Counted from the stretch's first letter, positions 43,516-51,926 are shown. The stretch is 64,000 nt of DNA from WHSP01 sp964424945 (GCA_964424945.1 CAYRLB010000001.1:9649-73648), one strand, 5' to 3'. A program made the numbers and translations. Notes: generated by a model from the letters alone, not told the origin.

Positions 43516-43790
43516 GCGGGTACCGCTCCCTCCGCCGCATCTTCGATCACCGCCACCTCGAAATCCTCCGTGACCGGGTTGGCCAGGAGCTGGCGACACA
43601 TCGCGATCGCCTGCTGACGCGCCGCCTCGGAATCGGGGGCGTCGAGCTGGAGGCGGACCAATCTTCCGACATGAACCTCTTCCACGCCCGAAAAGCCGAG
43701 CGAGGTCAGCGCCCCATGCACAGCCTTACCCTGCGGATCGAGGATACCCCGCCGCGGGACGACGCGGACTTCGACCTGATATGTCATCAC
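43512..43790 (-). CDS. purS: Phosphoribosylformylglycinamidine synthase subunit PurS
   Basis: Small structural subunit (92 residues) that bridges PurL and PurQ. It starts TYQVEVRVVPRRGILDPQG and contains GKAVHGALTSLGF, both typical. The position directly before purQ with ATGA overlap confirms it. It follows pssA after seven bases. Confidence 0.95.
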   Translation of the reverse strand: MMTYQVEVRVVPRRGILDPQGKAVHGALTSLGFSGVEEVHVGRLVRLQLDAPDSEAARQQAIAMCRQLLANPVTEDFEVAVIEDAAEGAVPA

Positions 43791-43797
43791 GCCTCAT

Positions 43798-44649
43798 TCA
43801 TTTGGGAAAACGCCGGACGCGCCTGCGAAAGCGCGGTCGCGGCTCGATCGAATCGTACGCAAGATCCCGCTGACCCTGCTCCGTCTCCTCAACGTCGATA
43901 AGCGGATCCCGGTGCGGAAGCCGCTCATGGAAGCCTGCCATCACAGTGCGGACCAGGCCGACCGTGATATAAATGATGCAGGCCGGAAAGAAGAAGAGCG
44001 ACGGGATGGTGAACGCCGCCACGGTCGCGAGCAGGGCGATCCCCATCGTGACCCTCCCGCGCATCGTACGCGGGTCGAAACGGGGGACGACGGGATAAAG
44101 GACGTGGCTCATCATCAGCGCGGCGAGCGCGAGAAGAAGTGCCACGGTCAGCTGACTCCAGGGCAGGTGTGACAGATTCGCCTGGAAGAAGTCGGTCTGA
44201 CTGAATGGATAGAAGGTCGCGATGGTCATCCCCGCCGTCGGGGAGGGGAGACCATGGAAGTTCGCCTTCGCCTGGCCAGCCTGCTCTACATTGAACCGCG
44301 CAAGCCGTATCACGCCCGCTGCGATGTAGATGTAGGCGATCGCCCAGGTCCAGGCGCCTTCGGAAAGGAAGAGGAAGTAGGCGATGACGGCCGGGGCGAC
44401 CCCGAAGCTTATCGCGTCGACGAGCGAGTCGATCTGCTCGCCGAACTCACTCCCGGTGCTGGTGAAGCGCGCGATGCGGCCATCCAGCATGTCGACGGCT
44501 GCAGCGACGACGATCAGCCAGGCGGCGAGGTCGAACTGACCCCGCGAGGCGCTGATCATCGCCCAGAAGCCGAGGAAAAGATTTCCGAGCGTGAAGGCGC
44601 TGGGAAGGACGATGACGCCGCGTTGGAGTTGACGGCGCGAAGGTCTCAT
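43798..44649 (-). CDS. pssA: CDP-diacylglycerol-serine O-phosphatidyltransferase
   Basis: Integral membrane enzyme that makes phosphatidylserine. The CDP-alcohol phosphatidyltransferase signature is complete: Asp53, Asp56-Gly57, Ala60-Arg61, Gly70, Asp74 and Asp78. About seven hydrophobic helices follow. The subclass-II PssA-like N-terminus (LPSAFTLGNLFLGFWA) separates it from PgsA. The C-terminus has a basic RPRFRRRVRRF tail. It is oddly placed between purC and purS, with ATGA overlap to purC. Confidence 0.93.
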   Translation of the reverse strand: MRPSRRQLQRGVIVLPSAFTLGNLFLGFWAMISASRGQFDLAAWLIVVAAAVDMLDGRIARFTSTGSEFGEQIDSLVDAISFGVAPAVIAYFLFLSEGAWTWAIAYIYIAAGVIRLARFNVEQAGQAKANFHGLPSPTAGMTIATFYPFSQTDFFQANLSHLPWSQLTVALLLALAALMMSHVLYPVVPRFDPRTMRGRVTMGIALLATVAAFTIPSLFFFPACIIYITVGLVRTVMAGFHERLPHRDPLIDVEETEQGQRDLAYDSIEPRPRFRRRVRRFPK

Positions 44650-45590
44650 CCGCGGCCCCAGGTCGTCAGATCCACGTCGTCGAGGGTGCTGCCCGTGAGC
44701 AGACGGAACGCTTCCTGGTAGCGGCGGGCTGTTTCTTCGACCTGAGCCTCAGGCAGATCGGGCGCAGGGGGGTGCCGATCCCACCTTCCACCTGCGACGA
44801 GCCCTTCGAGATAGTCGCGGATCGGCTGCTTGTCGAAGGAGGGCTGCGGATGGCCGGCCCGATAGCCGTCGCTGGGCCAGAAGCGCGACGAATCCGGGGT
44901 CATCATCTCATCCATGACCCGAAGCGTACCATCGGTATCGCGGCCGAACTCGAACTTGGTATCGGCGATGATGATGCCCCTCTGCGCGGCGATCTTCCTG
45001 CCATGTTCGTAGATGCGGATGCTCTGATCGCGCAACTCCGAAGCCACCTCGACACCTACTGCCTCAGCCGCCTGGGCGAAGCTGATGTTCTCGTCGTGGC
45101 CCTCTTCCGCTTTCGTGGCGGGGGAGAAAACCGGACTTTCCATCTGCTGGGACTCCAGGAGACCTGCGGGAAGAGGCTCACCGGCGAGGGTGCCCGCTTC
45201 GCGATACTCCTTCCATGCCGATCCCGAGATGTAGCCGCGAACGACGCACTCGATCGGCACCGGCTCGAGCTTCCGCGCGAGCATCGAACGGCGCGCCCAC
45301 ACGCTCCGGCTCGCCGCAAGCTGCGGATAGCGGCTCGCGATCTCCTCCGGATCGATCGACAGGACGTGGTTCGGAACGAGGTCGGCGGTCTGACCGAACC
45401 ACCATGCGGAGATCAGCGTGAGGACCTCACCCTTCCGCGGGACGGGCTGCGGCAGAACGACGTCGAACGCACTGACCCGATCTGTGGCGACGAGGAGAAG
45501 CGCGTCGCCAAGATCATAAACGTCGCGCACCTTCCCTCTCCGAAGCAGGGGTGCGGGAAGGTCCGTTTGCGCAATCGTTTCGTTCAGCAC
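44646..45590 (-). CDS. purC: Phosphoribosylaminoimidazole-succinocarboxamide synthase
   Basis: Adds aspartate to CAIR in purine synthesis. Motifs LRRGKVRDVYDLGD, LLVATDRVSAFDVVLP, PIECVVRGYISGSAW and IADTKFEFGRD are clear. The 314-residue length fits the longer, yeast-like form. The start is GTG 45590; no Shine-Dalgarno precedes it and a promoter -10 lies only ten bases away, so the mRNA may be leaderless. First gene of the pur run. Confidence 0.95.
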   Translation of the reverse strand: MLNETIAQTDLPAPLLRRGKVRDVYDLGDALLLVATDRVSAFDVVLPQPVPRKGEVLTLISAWWFGQTADLVPNHVLSIDPEEIASRYPQLAASRSVWARRSMLARKLEPVPIECVVRGYISGSAWKEYREAGTLAGEPLPAGLLESQQMESPVFSPATKAEEGHDENISFAQAAEAVGVEVASELRDQSIRIYEHGRKIAAQRGIIIADTKFEFGRDTDGTLRVMDEMMTPDSSRFWPSDGYRAGHPQPSFDKQPIRDYLEGLVAGGRWDRHPPAPDLPEAQVEETARRYQEAFRLLTGSTLDDVDLTTWGRG

Positions 45591-45599
45591 CGAGCTTTT

Positions 45600-45626
45600 C
45601 TTATAGCACTGGGATAGCCAGGACAA
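45600..45626 (-). promoter_or_regulatory. Candidate purC promoter, leaderless type
   Basis: Reading the minus strand, TTGTCC (45626-45621) and an extended -10 TGCTATAAG (hexamer 45605-45600) are separated by 15 bp. Transcription starting seven bases after the -10 would begin within about three bases of the purC GTG. Spacing is short, so this is only a candidate. Confidence 0.4.
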
Positions 45627-45762
45627 TTCACAAAAGTAACAGTTTTGAACGGATAGCGGCAAGCTGCCGGGAAGCCCGCCGCCGTCCACCGCTCCGATCA
45701 TCGCCCTGGCGGGTGATCGTGGGGGTCGCATTGCTGCGCCGGCCCGATCACCCTCGCCCGCT

Positions 45763-47322
45763 TCAGATCCCGTACAGCGGCCGGAGCTTGTTCTCCAGAT
45801 ACGACATGAACGGGAGCGCCGTAAGGCTCTCGCCCGAGACCCGGCGGCAGAGTTCCGGCGCGGTGAAGCGGCGGCCATGGCAGTGGATCTCTCGTCTCAG
45901 CCATTCGAGCAGCGGCTCGAACTCGCCGCGGGTGAAACTCCCGTCGAGATCCGGAAGCTGCTGCCGGAGCGCGCTCCAGAACTGCGCGGCGTAAAGATTC
46001 CCGAGCGTATAGGTCGGGAAATATCCGATCGCACCCATCGACCAGTGAACGTCCTGGAGGCAGCCGCGGCGATCATCGGGCACGTCAAGGCCGAGGTCGG
46101 ACTTCATCCGCTCGTTCCAGACCCCCGGCACCTCCCGAACCGGCAGATCGCCGGAAAGCAGCCCGCGCTCGAGGTCGAAGCGGATCATGATGTGGAGATT
46201 GTAGGTCGCCTCATCGCTGTCCACCCGGATGAGGCCGGGCTGGACGACGTTCATGGCACCATAAACCTGGTCGACGGTCAGACCATCGAGCGCGGTCCCG
46301 AAGGCGGCCGCGGCCTCCGGAAGCGCCCACGCCCAGAAGGAGGCGGAGCGCCCGACCATGTTCTCCCACATCCGGGACTGGCTCTCGTGAATCCCGAGGC
46401 TTACCGACTCGCTCAGCGGCTGGCCCGGATGCGCATCTTTCGGAAGCCCCTGCTCGTAGAGGCCGTGCCCGGTTTCGTGCAGGGTGGAGCTGAGTGCGTC
46501 GAAGAAGTCCAGCTCGGTGTAGCGGGTCGTCATTCGCGTGTCCCCCCGCCCGACGCCCTGGCAGAAGGGGTGAGTCGAGGTGTCGAGCCGTCCGGCGTTG
46601 AAGTCGAAGCCGACCCGACCGGCAACATATGCATTGAACGCAGCCTGTCGTTCAATGGGGATCCGGATGTCGCTGAGACGGCGCGCCGCCGACTTCTCCG
46701 TCGCAGCGATCTCCTGGATCAGCGGCGCGAGACGACCGCGAAGGTCGGTGAAAACCTCCACGATTTCAGCGGTGCGAGCACCCGGTTCGTACTCGTCGAG
46801 GAGTGGGTCGTATCGGTCGACGGTGTCCGGCCCGGCGAGGCAATCGGCACGCAGTCGGGTCAGCTCCACGATCTTCTCGAGCCAGGGAGCAAAGCTCTCG
46901 AAATCGCTGCGCTCCCGGGCTTCGCGCCAGGCCCGCTGGGCGTGCGTGGTCGTCTCTGCGAACTGCCGGATCAGCGATGACGGGACCTTGACGGCCTGGT
47001 CGTAGCCGCGCCGCAGCTCGCGGAGGTTCGCGGCGATGATGGGGTCGCTGGTGAGGTTCGAATCCTCCTCACAGCGCGCCAGCATGTCCGCCATCCGCGG
47101 GGAGATGCGCCGCTCATGGACGAGCTGTCCGAGTGCCGCTCCCTGCTCCGCACGCAATGCAGTGCCGCTCCTCGGCATCATCGTCTCCTGGTCCCACGAG
47201 AGAAGCGCATTGACGGACGCGAGGACCTCGATCTCCCGAAGTTCACGACAAAGCTCGTCGTAGGCGGGGGATGACCCGGATGAAGGGGCACGAACCGGTT
47301 CGGGCATGATGGCCTCAGACAT
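45763..47322 (-). CDS. M32-family metallocarboxypeptidase (Taq type)
   Basis: A 519-residue cytosolic carboxypeptidase. The zinc motif HETGH (in TLHETGHGLYEQGL) is followed by the third ligand region ESVSLGIHESQSRMWEN, and the M32 hallmarks MGAIGYFPTYTLGNL and GVGRGDTRMTTRY are present. It begins inside the end of purB (eight-base overlap), so it is coupled to it even though it is not a purine gene. Confidence 0.94.
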   Translation of the reverse strand: MSEAIMPEPVRAPSSGSSPAYDELCRELREIEVLASVNALLSWDQETMMPRSGTALRAEQGAALGQLVHERRISPRMADMLARCEEDSNLTSDPIIAANLRELRRGYDQAVKVPSSLIRQFAETTTHAQRAWREARERSDFESFAPWLEKIVELTRLRADCLAGPDTVDRYDPLLDEYEPGARTAEIVEVFTDLRGRLAPLIQEIAATEKSAARRLSDIRIPIERQAAFNAYVAGRVGFDFNAGRLDTSTHPFCQGVGRGDTRMTTRYTELDFFDALSSTLHETGHGLYEQGLPKDAHPGQPLSESVSLGIHESQSRMWENMVGRSASFWAWALPEAAAAFGTALDGLTVDQVYGAMNVVQPGLIRVDSDEATYNLHIMIRFDLERGLLSGDLPVREVPGVWNERMKSDLGLDVPDDRRGCLQDVHWSMGAIGYFPTYTLGNLYAAQFWSALRQQLPDLDGSFTRGEFEPLLEWLRREIHCHGRRFTAPELCRRVSGESLTALPFMSYLENKLRPLYGI

Positions 47323-48754
47323 GGAGTTCCGGCGTCGGCTGCTCGACTTCTCCTGCGTATCGTGCGAGTACCGGGGTCACCCACTCTTCGAGGAAGGCGT
47401 CCACCTGCTCAGGCGCACGGCCGACATACCGCTCAGGGCGCAGCGCTTCCTCCAGCTCCGCGCGCTCCACCCCGAAGGCCGAATCGGCGGCGATGCGGTC
47501 GAGGAGGTCATTGTCGAGCCCCTCCATCTTCACACGTTCGCCGGCCGCGATCGCATGCTTCCGGACCCGCTCATGAAGGTCCTGCCGGTCTCCGCCCGCC
47601 CGAACACTGCGCATCATCAGATTCTCCGTGGCCATGAAGGGGAGCTCGTCCATCAGCCTGCGGCGGATCATCTCCGGGTAGACGACGAGCCCCGAGGACA
47701 CATTGTGGAGGATGAGGAGGATCGAATCGATCGTCAGATATGCTTCCGGGACGGCGATCCGCTTGTTGGCGGAATCGTCCAGGGTGCGCTCGAACCACTG
47801 CGTCGCGGCGGTGAACGCCGGATCCATCACGAGGGTGATGGCATGGCGCGCCAGCGCGGTGATGCGCTCGGTGCGCATCGGGTTCCGCTTGTACGGCATC
47901 GCAGAGGAGCCGATCTGATGCTCCTCGAATGGCTCCTCGATCTCCTTCAGATGGGAGAGCAGCCGGATATCGTGTGCGAACTTCGACGCGGATTGCGCGA
48001 CGCCGGCGAGGGTCGAGAGGCAGCTGTAGTCGGTCTTCCGGGTGTACGTCTGGCCGGTGACGCCATAGAGCTTGTCGAAGCCCATCCGCGCAGCAACCCT
48101 TCGGTTCAGCTCCTCGACCTTCTCATGATCCCCCTCGAAGAGATCGAGGAAGGAGGCCTGGGTGCCGGTCGTGCCGCGCAAGCCGCGGAAGCGAAGGGTG
48201 TCGAGACGGAACTCGATTTCCTCCAGGTCCAGGAGCAGGTCCTGAATCCAGAGGGTCGCGCGCTTCCCGACTGTGGTCGGCTGCGCGGGCTGGAAGTGTG
48301 TGAAGCCGAGCGTCGGAAGGTCGCGGTAGGTGCGCGCGAAGTCGGAGAGCGCCAGGACGACGCCGAGAAGACGCCGCCGCACGAGGATGAGCGCTTCCCG
48401 ATGCTGGATGAGGTCGGTGTTGTCACCGACGAAGGCGCTCGTCGCCCCGAGATGGATGATCCCTCGCGCAGCAGGCGCCTGCTCCCCCAGGTGATGGACG
48501 TGCGCCATCACATCATGCCGGAGCTCTCGTTCGAGAGCGCCCGCGCGCTTGAGGTCGAAGTCATCGAGATGCTGGCGAATCGCTTCGATCGCTTCCTCCG
48601 ACACCTCCAGCCCCATCTCCCGTTCGGCCTCGGCCAGCGCCAGCCAGAGCCTGCGCCATTGGCCGAACTTGAACTTTGCGGAGAAGATGTACGACATCTC
48701 CGAAGAGGCGTACCTGCCGGTAAGCGGATTCTCGTAACGGTCGGCTGCGTCCAT
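47315..48754 (-). CDS. purB: Adenylosuccinate lyase
   Basis: Cleaves SAICAR and adenylosuccinate in purine synthesis. The fumarase-superfamily signature appears as GSSAMPYKRNPMRTE. His residues lie in THFQPAQPTTVGKR, and HLGATSAFVGDNTD is in the first conserved region. The 479-residue length matches the human/Bacteroidetes-like form. It lies upstream of M32 with an overlap and downstream of truA. Confidence 0.96.
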   Translation of the reverse strand: MDAADRYENPLTGRYASSEMSYIFSAKFKFGQWRRLWLALAEAEREMGLEVSEEAIEAIRQHLDDFDLKRAGALERELRHDVMAHVHHLGEQAPAARGIIHLGATSAFVGDNTDLIQHREALILVRRRLLGVVLALSDFARTYRDLPTLGFTHFQPAQPTTVGKRATLWIQDLLLDLEEIEFRLDTLRFRGLRGTTGTQASFLDLFEGDHEKVEELNRRVAARMGFDKLYGVTGQTYTRKTDYSCLSTLAGVAQSASKFAHDIRLLSHLKEIEEPFEEHQIGSSAMPYKRNPMRTERITALARHAITLVMDPAFTAATQWFERTLDDSANKRIAVPEAYLTIDSILLILHNVSSGLVVYPEMIRRRLMDELPFMATENLMMRSVRAGGDRQDLHERVRKHAIAAGERVKMEGLDNDLLDRIAADSAFGVERAELEEALRPERYVGRAPEQVDAFLEEWVTPVLARYAGEVEQPTPELHV

Positions 48755-48814
48755 CAGTCGGTCGGCTTCCTTTATGAGGGGGTCGATAGCTCCCCGTTGA
48801 TCGTCGTCTCGAAT

Positions 48815-49606
48815 TCAAGTCGGCAGATAGCCACGCGGGTAGCACCCGGTGTCGTAATCCACCCGTGCCAGATAAAGCCCCTCGGGTGGGGCAGGCGGAG
48901 AGGTCAGGAGCTCGGATTCCCCGCCGAGAAGTGCGGCAAGATCGGAAAGGGGCCGTTTGCCGCTCGCTATGTCCACCATCGTACCGACAAGATAACGGAC
49001 CATATGGTGGAGGAACCGATTCGCGGAAATATGCAGATCCAGACCCACCGCCTCCGATTCCACCCAACGCGCCTGCGTTACCGTGCAGCGGTCGCCCCGC
49101 TCTTCCTGGCCCGCCTTGGCGAAGGCGCGGAAGGAGTGGTCCCCCACGATCTGCCGGCCGGCTTCATCGAGAAGTGCCCGGTCGAGAGGGCGAGCGAAAG
49201 GCCAGCACCATCGCGAATGAAAGGGCGATGCGGCCTCCTCCACCGTCCCCACACGATAGATGTACGACCGCTGCCTCGCGTCGAAGCGGGGATGAAAGCG
49301 CGGGTCGACCTCCTCGGCATGTGCAATCCAGATGGTCGGCGGAAGAAGTGCGTTCGCAGCCTTTCGCACCTTCGTTGCATCCCAGCTGAGAGGCGCATCG
49401 ACCGTGGCGACCTGCCCCGTCGCGTGCACCCCTCGATCGGTGCGCCCCGACCCGGTGACACGCGCGGGACGGTTGAACAGGCGGCTGAAGAGCGCCTCCA
49501 GAACCCCCTGCACGGTCGGATCGCGCGGCTGAAGCTGCCAGCCGAAAAAGGCCGCTCCGTCGTACTGAACGGTGAACGCGATGCGTCGATAATCCCCTGA
49601 AGACAT
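48815..49606 (-). CDS. truA: tRNA pseudouridine(38-40) synthase
   Basis: Isomerises U38-40 in tRNA anticodon arms. Catalytic Asp57 lies in GSGRTDRGVHATGQV, and the second conserved segment is ANRFLHHMVRYLVGTMVDIASG. The 263-residue length is normal. It begins a minus-strand run that continues into purB after 60 bp. Confidence 0.95.
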   Translation of the reverse strand: MSSGDYRRIAFTVQYDGAAFFGWQLQPRDPTVQGVLEALFSRLFNRPARVTGSGRTDRGVHATGQVATVDAPLSWDATKVRKAANALLPPTIWIAHAEEVDPRFHPRFDARQRSYIYRVGTVEEAASPFHSRWCWPFARPLDRALLDEAGRQIVGDHSFRAFAKAGQEERGDRCTVTQARWVESEAVGLDLHISANRFLHHMVRYLVGTMVDIASGKRPLSDLAALLGGESELLTSPPAPPEGLYLARVDYDTGCYPRGYLPT

Positions 49607-50055
49607 GGCGGGAAGCTATCGCCGCAGGGCATCCGTTCGCCACCGGAGTGTCACGCGGGTCAGAGTGAGGGGCGGATCATCGGGCGGCCCGCAAGATGGT
49701 CTCTGTGAAGCGCGCCGGATGTAACGAAGTGTCGGCGCAGCTCGAATAAACATGAACCGGAGCTTACTGCTGGCGAGGCCTGAACGTCAGCGATCGCTTG
49801 AAGGGTGAGTTTCGTTGTCGTGCGGGGGAGATGGCGCCCCGCAGGCAGTGGTTGTGGCTCGGGCATTCTGAAGCCTGACTTCAATATGCGTGCAGCAGAT
49901 TCCCGTCGCCGTCACGTGTGGGGCGGAAAACCCGCGCGCGAATGGGCGCCTGCAGGAGAATCCGCCGGGATCGGCTCGTTTGACATCATCTTCGCGAAGT
50001 CGCTACTTTCGGGCGCTTCCGACCCCCTTTTTTCTCGCTGCACCTGCGCGTCCGA
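49607..50055. other. 449-bp divergent truA-trpD control region
   Basis: Contains a short possible Trp leader peptide (49831-49878) and a T6 run at 50028-50033 preceded by a weak, imperfect GAAG-CGC/GCG-CTTC stem. No other coding frame is convincing. It must contain the trpD promoter and the truA promoter, but I see no clear sigma-70 boxes. Confidence 0.5.
49831..49878 (+). CDS. Possible trp leader peptide (15 aa)
   Basis: An ATG directly after GGGGGAG opens a 15-codon frame reading MAPRRQWLWLGHSEA and ending in TGA. It has Trp codons at positions 7 and 9, separated by one Leu. Two near-adjacent Trp codons in a short frame 180 bp before trpD suggest transcription attenuation. Spacing of the Shine-Dalgarno is tight and the terminator downstream is weak, so this stays tentative. 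Confidence 0.4.
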   Translation: MAPRRQWLWLGHSEA

Positions 50056-51075
50056 ATGCCGCTCCAGAAGCTGATCCGTATCGCCGTGGACACCCCCCTT
50101 TCCGCCGAGGATGCGGAAGTGGCGTTTGGTGAGATCATGCAGGGCAGGGCGACGCCCGTTCAGATCGCAGCGCTGCTCATCGCCATCCGGGCTCGGGGCG
50201 CGGTGCCGGAAGAGGTGGCCGGCGGCGTGCGCGCGCTCCGCGCCGCGATGGTCCCGGTGGCCGTGGACGAGGCTGTCGGCGTGGTCGATACCTGCGGGAC
50301 GGGGGGCGGCAACGTCACGACATTCAACATCTCGACGGCTGCGGCCCTACTCGCCTCCGGCCTCGGGATCCCCGTGGCGAAACACGGGAACCGCAGCTTC
50401 AGCTCCAGATGCGGGAGTGCGGACGTCCTGGAAAGCCTCGGCGTACGGATCGATGTCCCCGCGGACAGGCAGGCGGAAATCCTTCGGGAGGTCGGAATCG
50501 TCTTCCTCTTCGCACCCTCGCACCATCCTGCGATGCGGCATGTGGGGCCGGTGAGGAAGGAGCTCGGGATGTTCACCATCATGAACCTTCTCGGGCCGCT
50601 CACCAACCCGGCAGGCGTCCGTCGCCAGGTTGTCGGCGTCGCGGACCCCGCCCTGATTCCACTCGTCGCGGGAGCGCTGCAGAACCTCGGACATGAGCGG
50701 GCGCTCGTCGTCCATGGCGAGCCGGGCCTCGACGAACTCAGCCCGCTCGGCGTCACCCGCGGCATCGAACTGGTCGATGGCGAACTTCGCGATCTCCGCT
50801 TCGACCCCGAACGCGAACTGGGTTGGAGCGGCTTCCAGAACATCGAGCTGGCAGGGGGCGGGCCGGCAGAAAACGCCGCGGTCATCACCGAGGTCCTGCA
50901 GGGAAGACGACGGGGCGCAGCCCGCGCTGCCGTCCTGCTCAACGCAGCCGCCGCTCTTCTGGTCGCCGACCGCGCCTCCTCACTCGCTGAAGGCGTCACC
51001 ACAGCCGAAGAAGCCCTGGACGCAGGCCTCGGCTGGGAACAGCTCGAGCGCCTCCGGAAGGCGACCGCGGAATAA
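50056..51075 (+). CDS. trpD: Anthranilate phosphoribosyltransferase
   Basis: Second step of Trp synthesis. Motifs are the glycine-rich VDTCGTGGGNVTTFNIST, KHGNRSFSSRCGSADVLE and HHPAMRHVGPVRKELG. 339 residues, normal length, no TrpG fusion. It is separated from trpC by lexA and a small ORF on the other strand. No trpE/trpG is in the window. Confidence 0.97.
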   Translation: MPLQKLIRIAVDTPLSAEDAEVAFGEIMQGRATPVQIAALLIAIRARGAVPEEVAGGVRALRAAMVPVAVDEAVGVVDTCGTGGGNVTTFNISTAAALLASGLGIPVAKHGNRSFSSRCGSADVLESLGVRIDVPADRQAEILREVGIVFLFAPSHHPAMRHVGPVRKELGMFTIMNLLGPLTNPAGVRRQVVGVADPALIPLVAGALQNLGHERALVVHGEPGLDELSPLGVTRGIELVDGELRDLRFDPERELGWSGFQNIELAGGGPAENAAVITEVLQGRRRGAARAAVLLNAAAALLVADRASSLAEGVTTAEEALDAGLGWEQLERLRKATAE

Positions 51076-51093
51076 CCGCCGGCGCCCGCGCCG

Positions 51094-51225
51094 CTAAACG
51101 GTTATGACCGCCTGCAGCTCCCAGGGTCCCGGGAAGGGCGCCGCCGCCGGCTCATTCATGAAAACGACGCGGCTCCCCTTCTTGTCGATCCGGCCTATGA
51201 CCCAGAGCGTGCTCTTCCCCTTCAT
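51094..51225 (-). CDS. Small protein encoded downstream of lexA (43 aa)
   Basis: A short frame beginning ATG 51225, with AGGGAG about six bases upstream, starts 19 bp after the lexA stop on the same strand. It starts MKGKSTLWVIGRIDKKGS, then reads VVFMNEPAAAPFPG, and ends in TAG. The opening KSTLWVIGRIDKKG looks like a beta-hairpin. No family is recognised. Position and ribosome binding site favour a real gene co-transcribed with lexA. Confidence 0.5.
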   Translation of the reverse strand: MKGKSTLWVIGRIDKKGSRVVFMNEPAAAPFPGPWELQAVITV

Positions 51226-51243
51226 TCGCGGCTCCCTGGCTGA

Positions 51244-51846
51244 TTAGTATCTGCGGATGACGGCGACCACGATCCCCTGGATCGCCACTTCGGACTCATC
51301 GAAATACATCGCCTCCATCGTGGCATTCGCCGGCTGGAGCCGGATCCGCCCCGCCCGCTCCCGGTAATACTTCTTGACGGTCGCCGAGTCGCCATTCACC
51401 AGGGCCACCACCATCTCCCCATTGTCGGCCGTCTGACGGGAGTTCACCACGATGTAGTCGCCGTCCCGGATCTGCTCCTCGATCATCGAGTCGCCCCGGA
51501 CGCGCAGGACGTAATTATTGCCCGATCGCAACATATCATGGGGCACTGACAGCGACTCCCGCTCCTCGATCGCTTCGATCGGATAACCGGCCGCAACGGT
51601 GCCGAGAAGAGGAAGGTCTACCGCGAGCGTTCCCTCGGCCGGAACCAGCTCCAGCGAGCGGCTCCGGTTGTAGTTCTTCCTTAAATAGCCCTTTCGCTCC
51701 AGATTACTGAGGTGCTCGTGAACCGTGGCGAGCGAGGAATAGCCGAAAAAGCCTGCGATCTCCTCGAAGCTCGGGGAGTAGCCGTAGCTGTCCAGAAAGC
51801 TCTCGATGTAGTCGAGGATCTCGCGCTGGCGCTTCGTGAGTGACAT
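51244..51846 (-). CDS. lexA: LexA SOS repressor
   Basis: Represses SOS genes until RecA-stimulated self-cleavage. The winged helix spans about 1-65, with SPSFEEIAGFFGYSSLATVHEH as the recognition region. The cleavage site is Ala86-Gly87 (VAAGYP), with Ser120 (RGDSMIEE) and Lys158 (SATVKKYY) as the catalytic dyad. 200 residues. It lies opposite to the trp genes; its promoter must overlap the 5' end of trpC. Confidence 0.96.
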   Translation of the reverse strand: MSLTKRQREILDYIESFLDSYGYSPSFEEIAGFFGYSSLATVHEHLSNLERKGYLRKNYNRSRSLELVPAEGTLAVDLPLLGTVAAGYPIEAIEERESLSVPHDMLRSGNNYVLRVRGDSMIEEQIRDGDYIVVNSRQTADNGEMVVALVNGDSATVKKYYRERAGRIRLQPANATMEAMYFDESEVAIQGIVVAVIRRY

Positions 51847-51873
51847 GGCTTGAAACGGCGGAAGTTGGAGGCC

Positions 51874-51888
51874 GAACAGACACCGAAG
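51874..51888. promoter_or_regulatory. Candidate LexA operator, direct-repeat type (box 1)
   Basis: On the lexA strand CTTC-N7-GTTC, similar to the alphaproteobacterial LexA direct repeat GTTC-N7-GTTC. It lies just downstream of a candidate lexA -10, where a repressor would block initiation. Confidence 0.4.
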
Positions 51889-51890
51889 TG

Positions 51891-51919
51891 AATCTACCCG
51901 AAGCGAAGCCGAAGGGCAA
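51891..51919 (-). promoter_or_regulatory. Candidate lexA promoter
   Basis: On the minus strand TTGCCC (51919-51914) and TAGATT (51896-51891) are separated by exactly 17 bp. Each matches four of six consensus bases. Two direct-repeat boxes overlap it. Confidence 0.45.
51900..51914. promoter_or_regulatory. Candidate LexA operator, direct-repeat type (box 2)
   Basis: On the lexA strand CTTC-N7-CTTC, with the same 11-base period as box 1 and lying in the spacer of the candidate promoter. It may instead be low-complexity coding sequence if trpC starts further upstream. Confidence 0.35.
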
Positions 51920-51926
51920 GGAAGAC

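Noticed and set aside
47306..49600. 764-codon plus-strand open frame
   Set aside because: It is the complement of purB, truA and part of the M32 gene, which have intact motifs; high GC produces long antisense frames here.
51847..51926. Search for a classical LexA palindrome (E. coli CTGT-N8-ACAG or Bacillus CGAAC-type)
   Set aside because: Neither is present; only direct-repeat boxes were found and reported as candidates.
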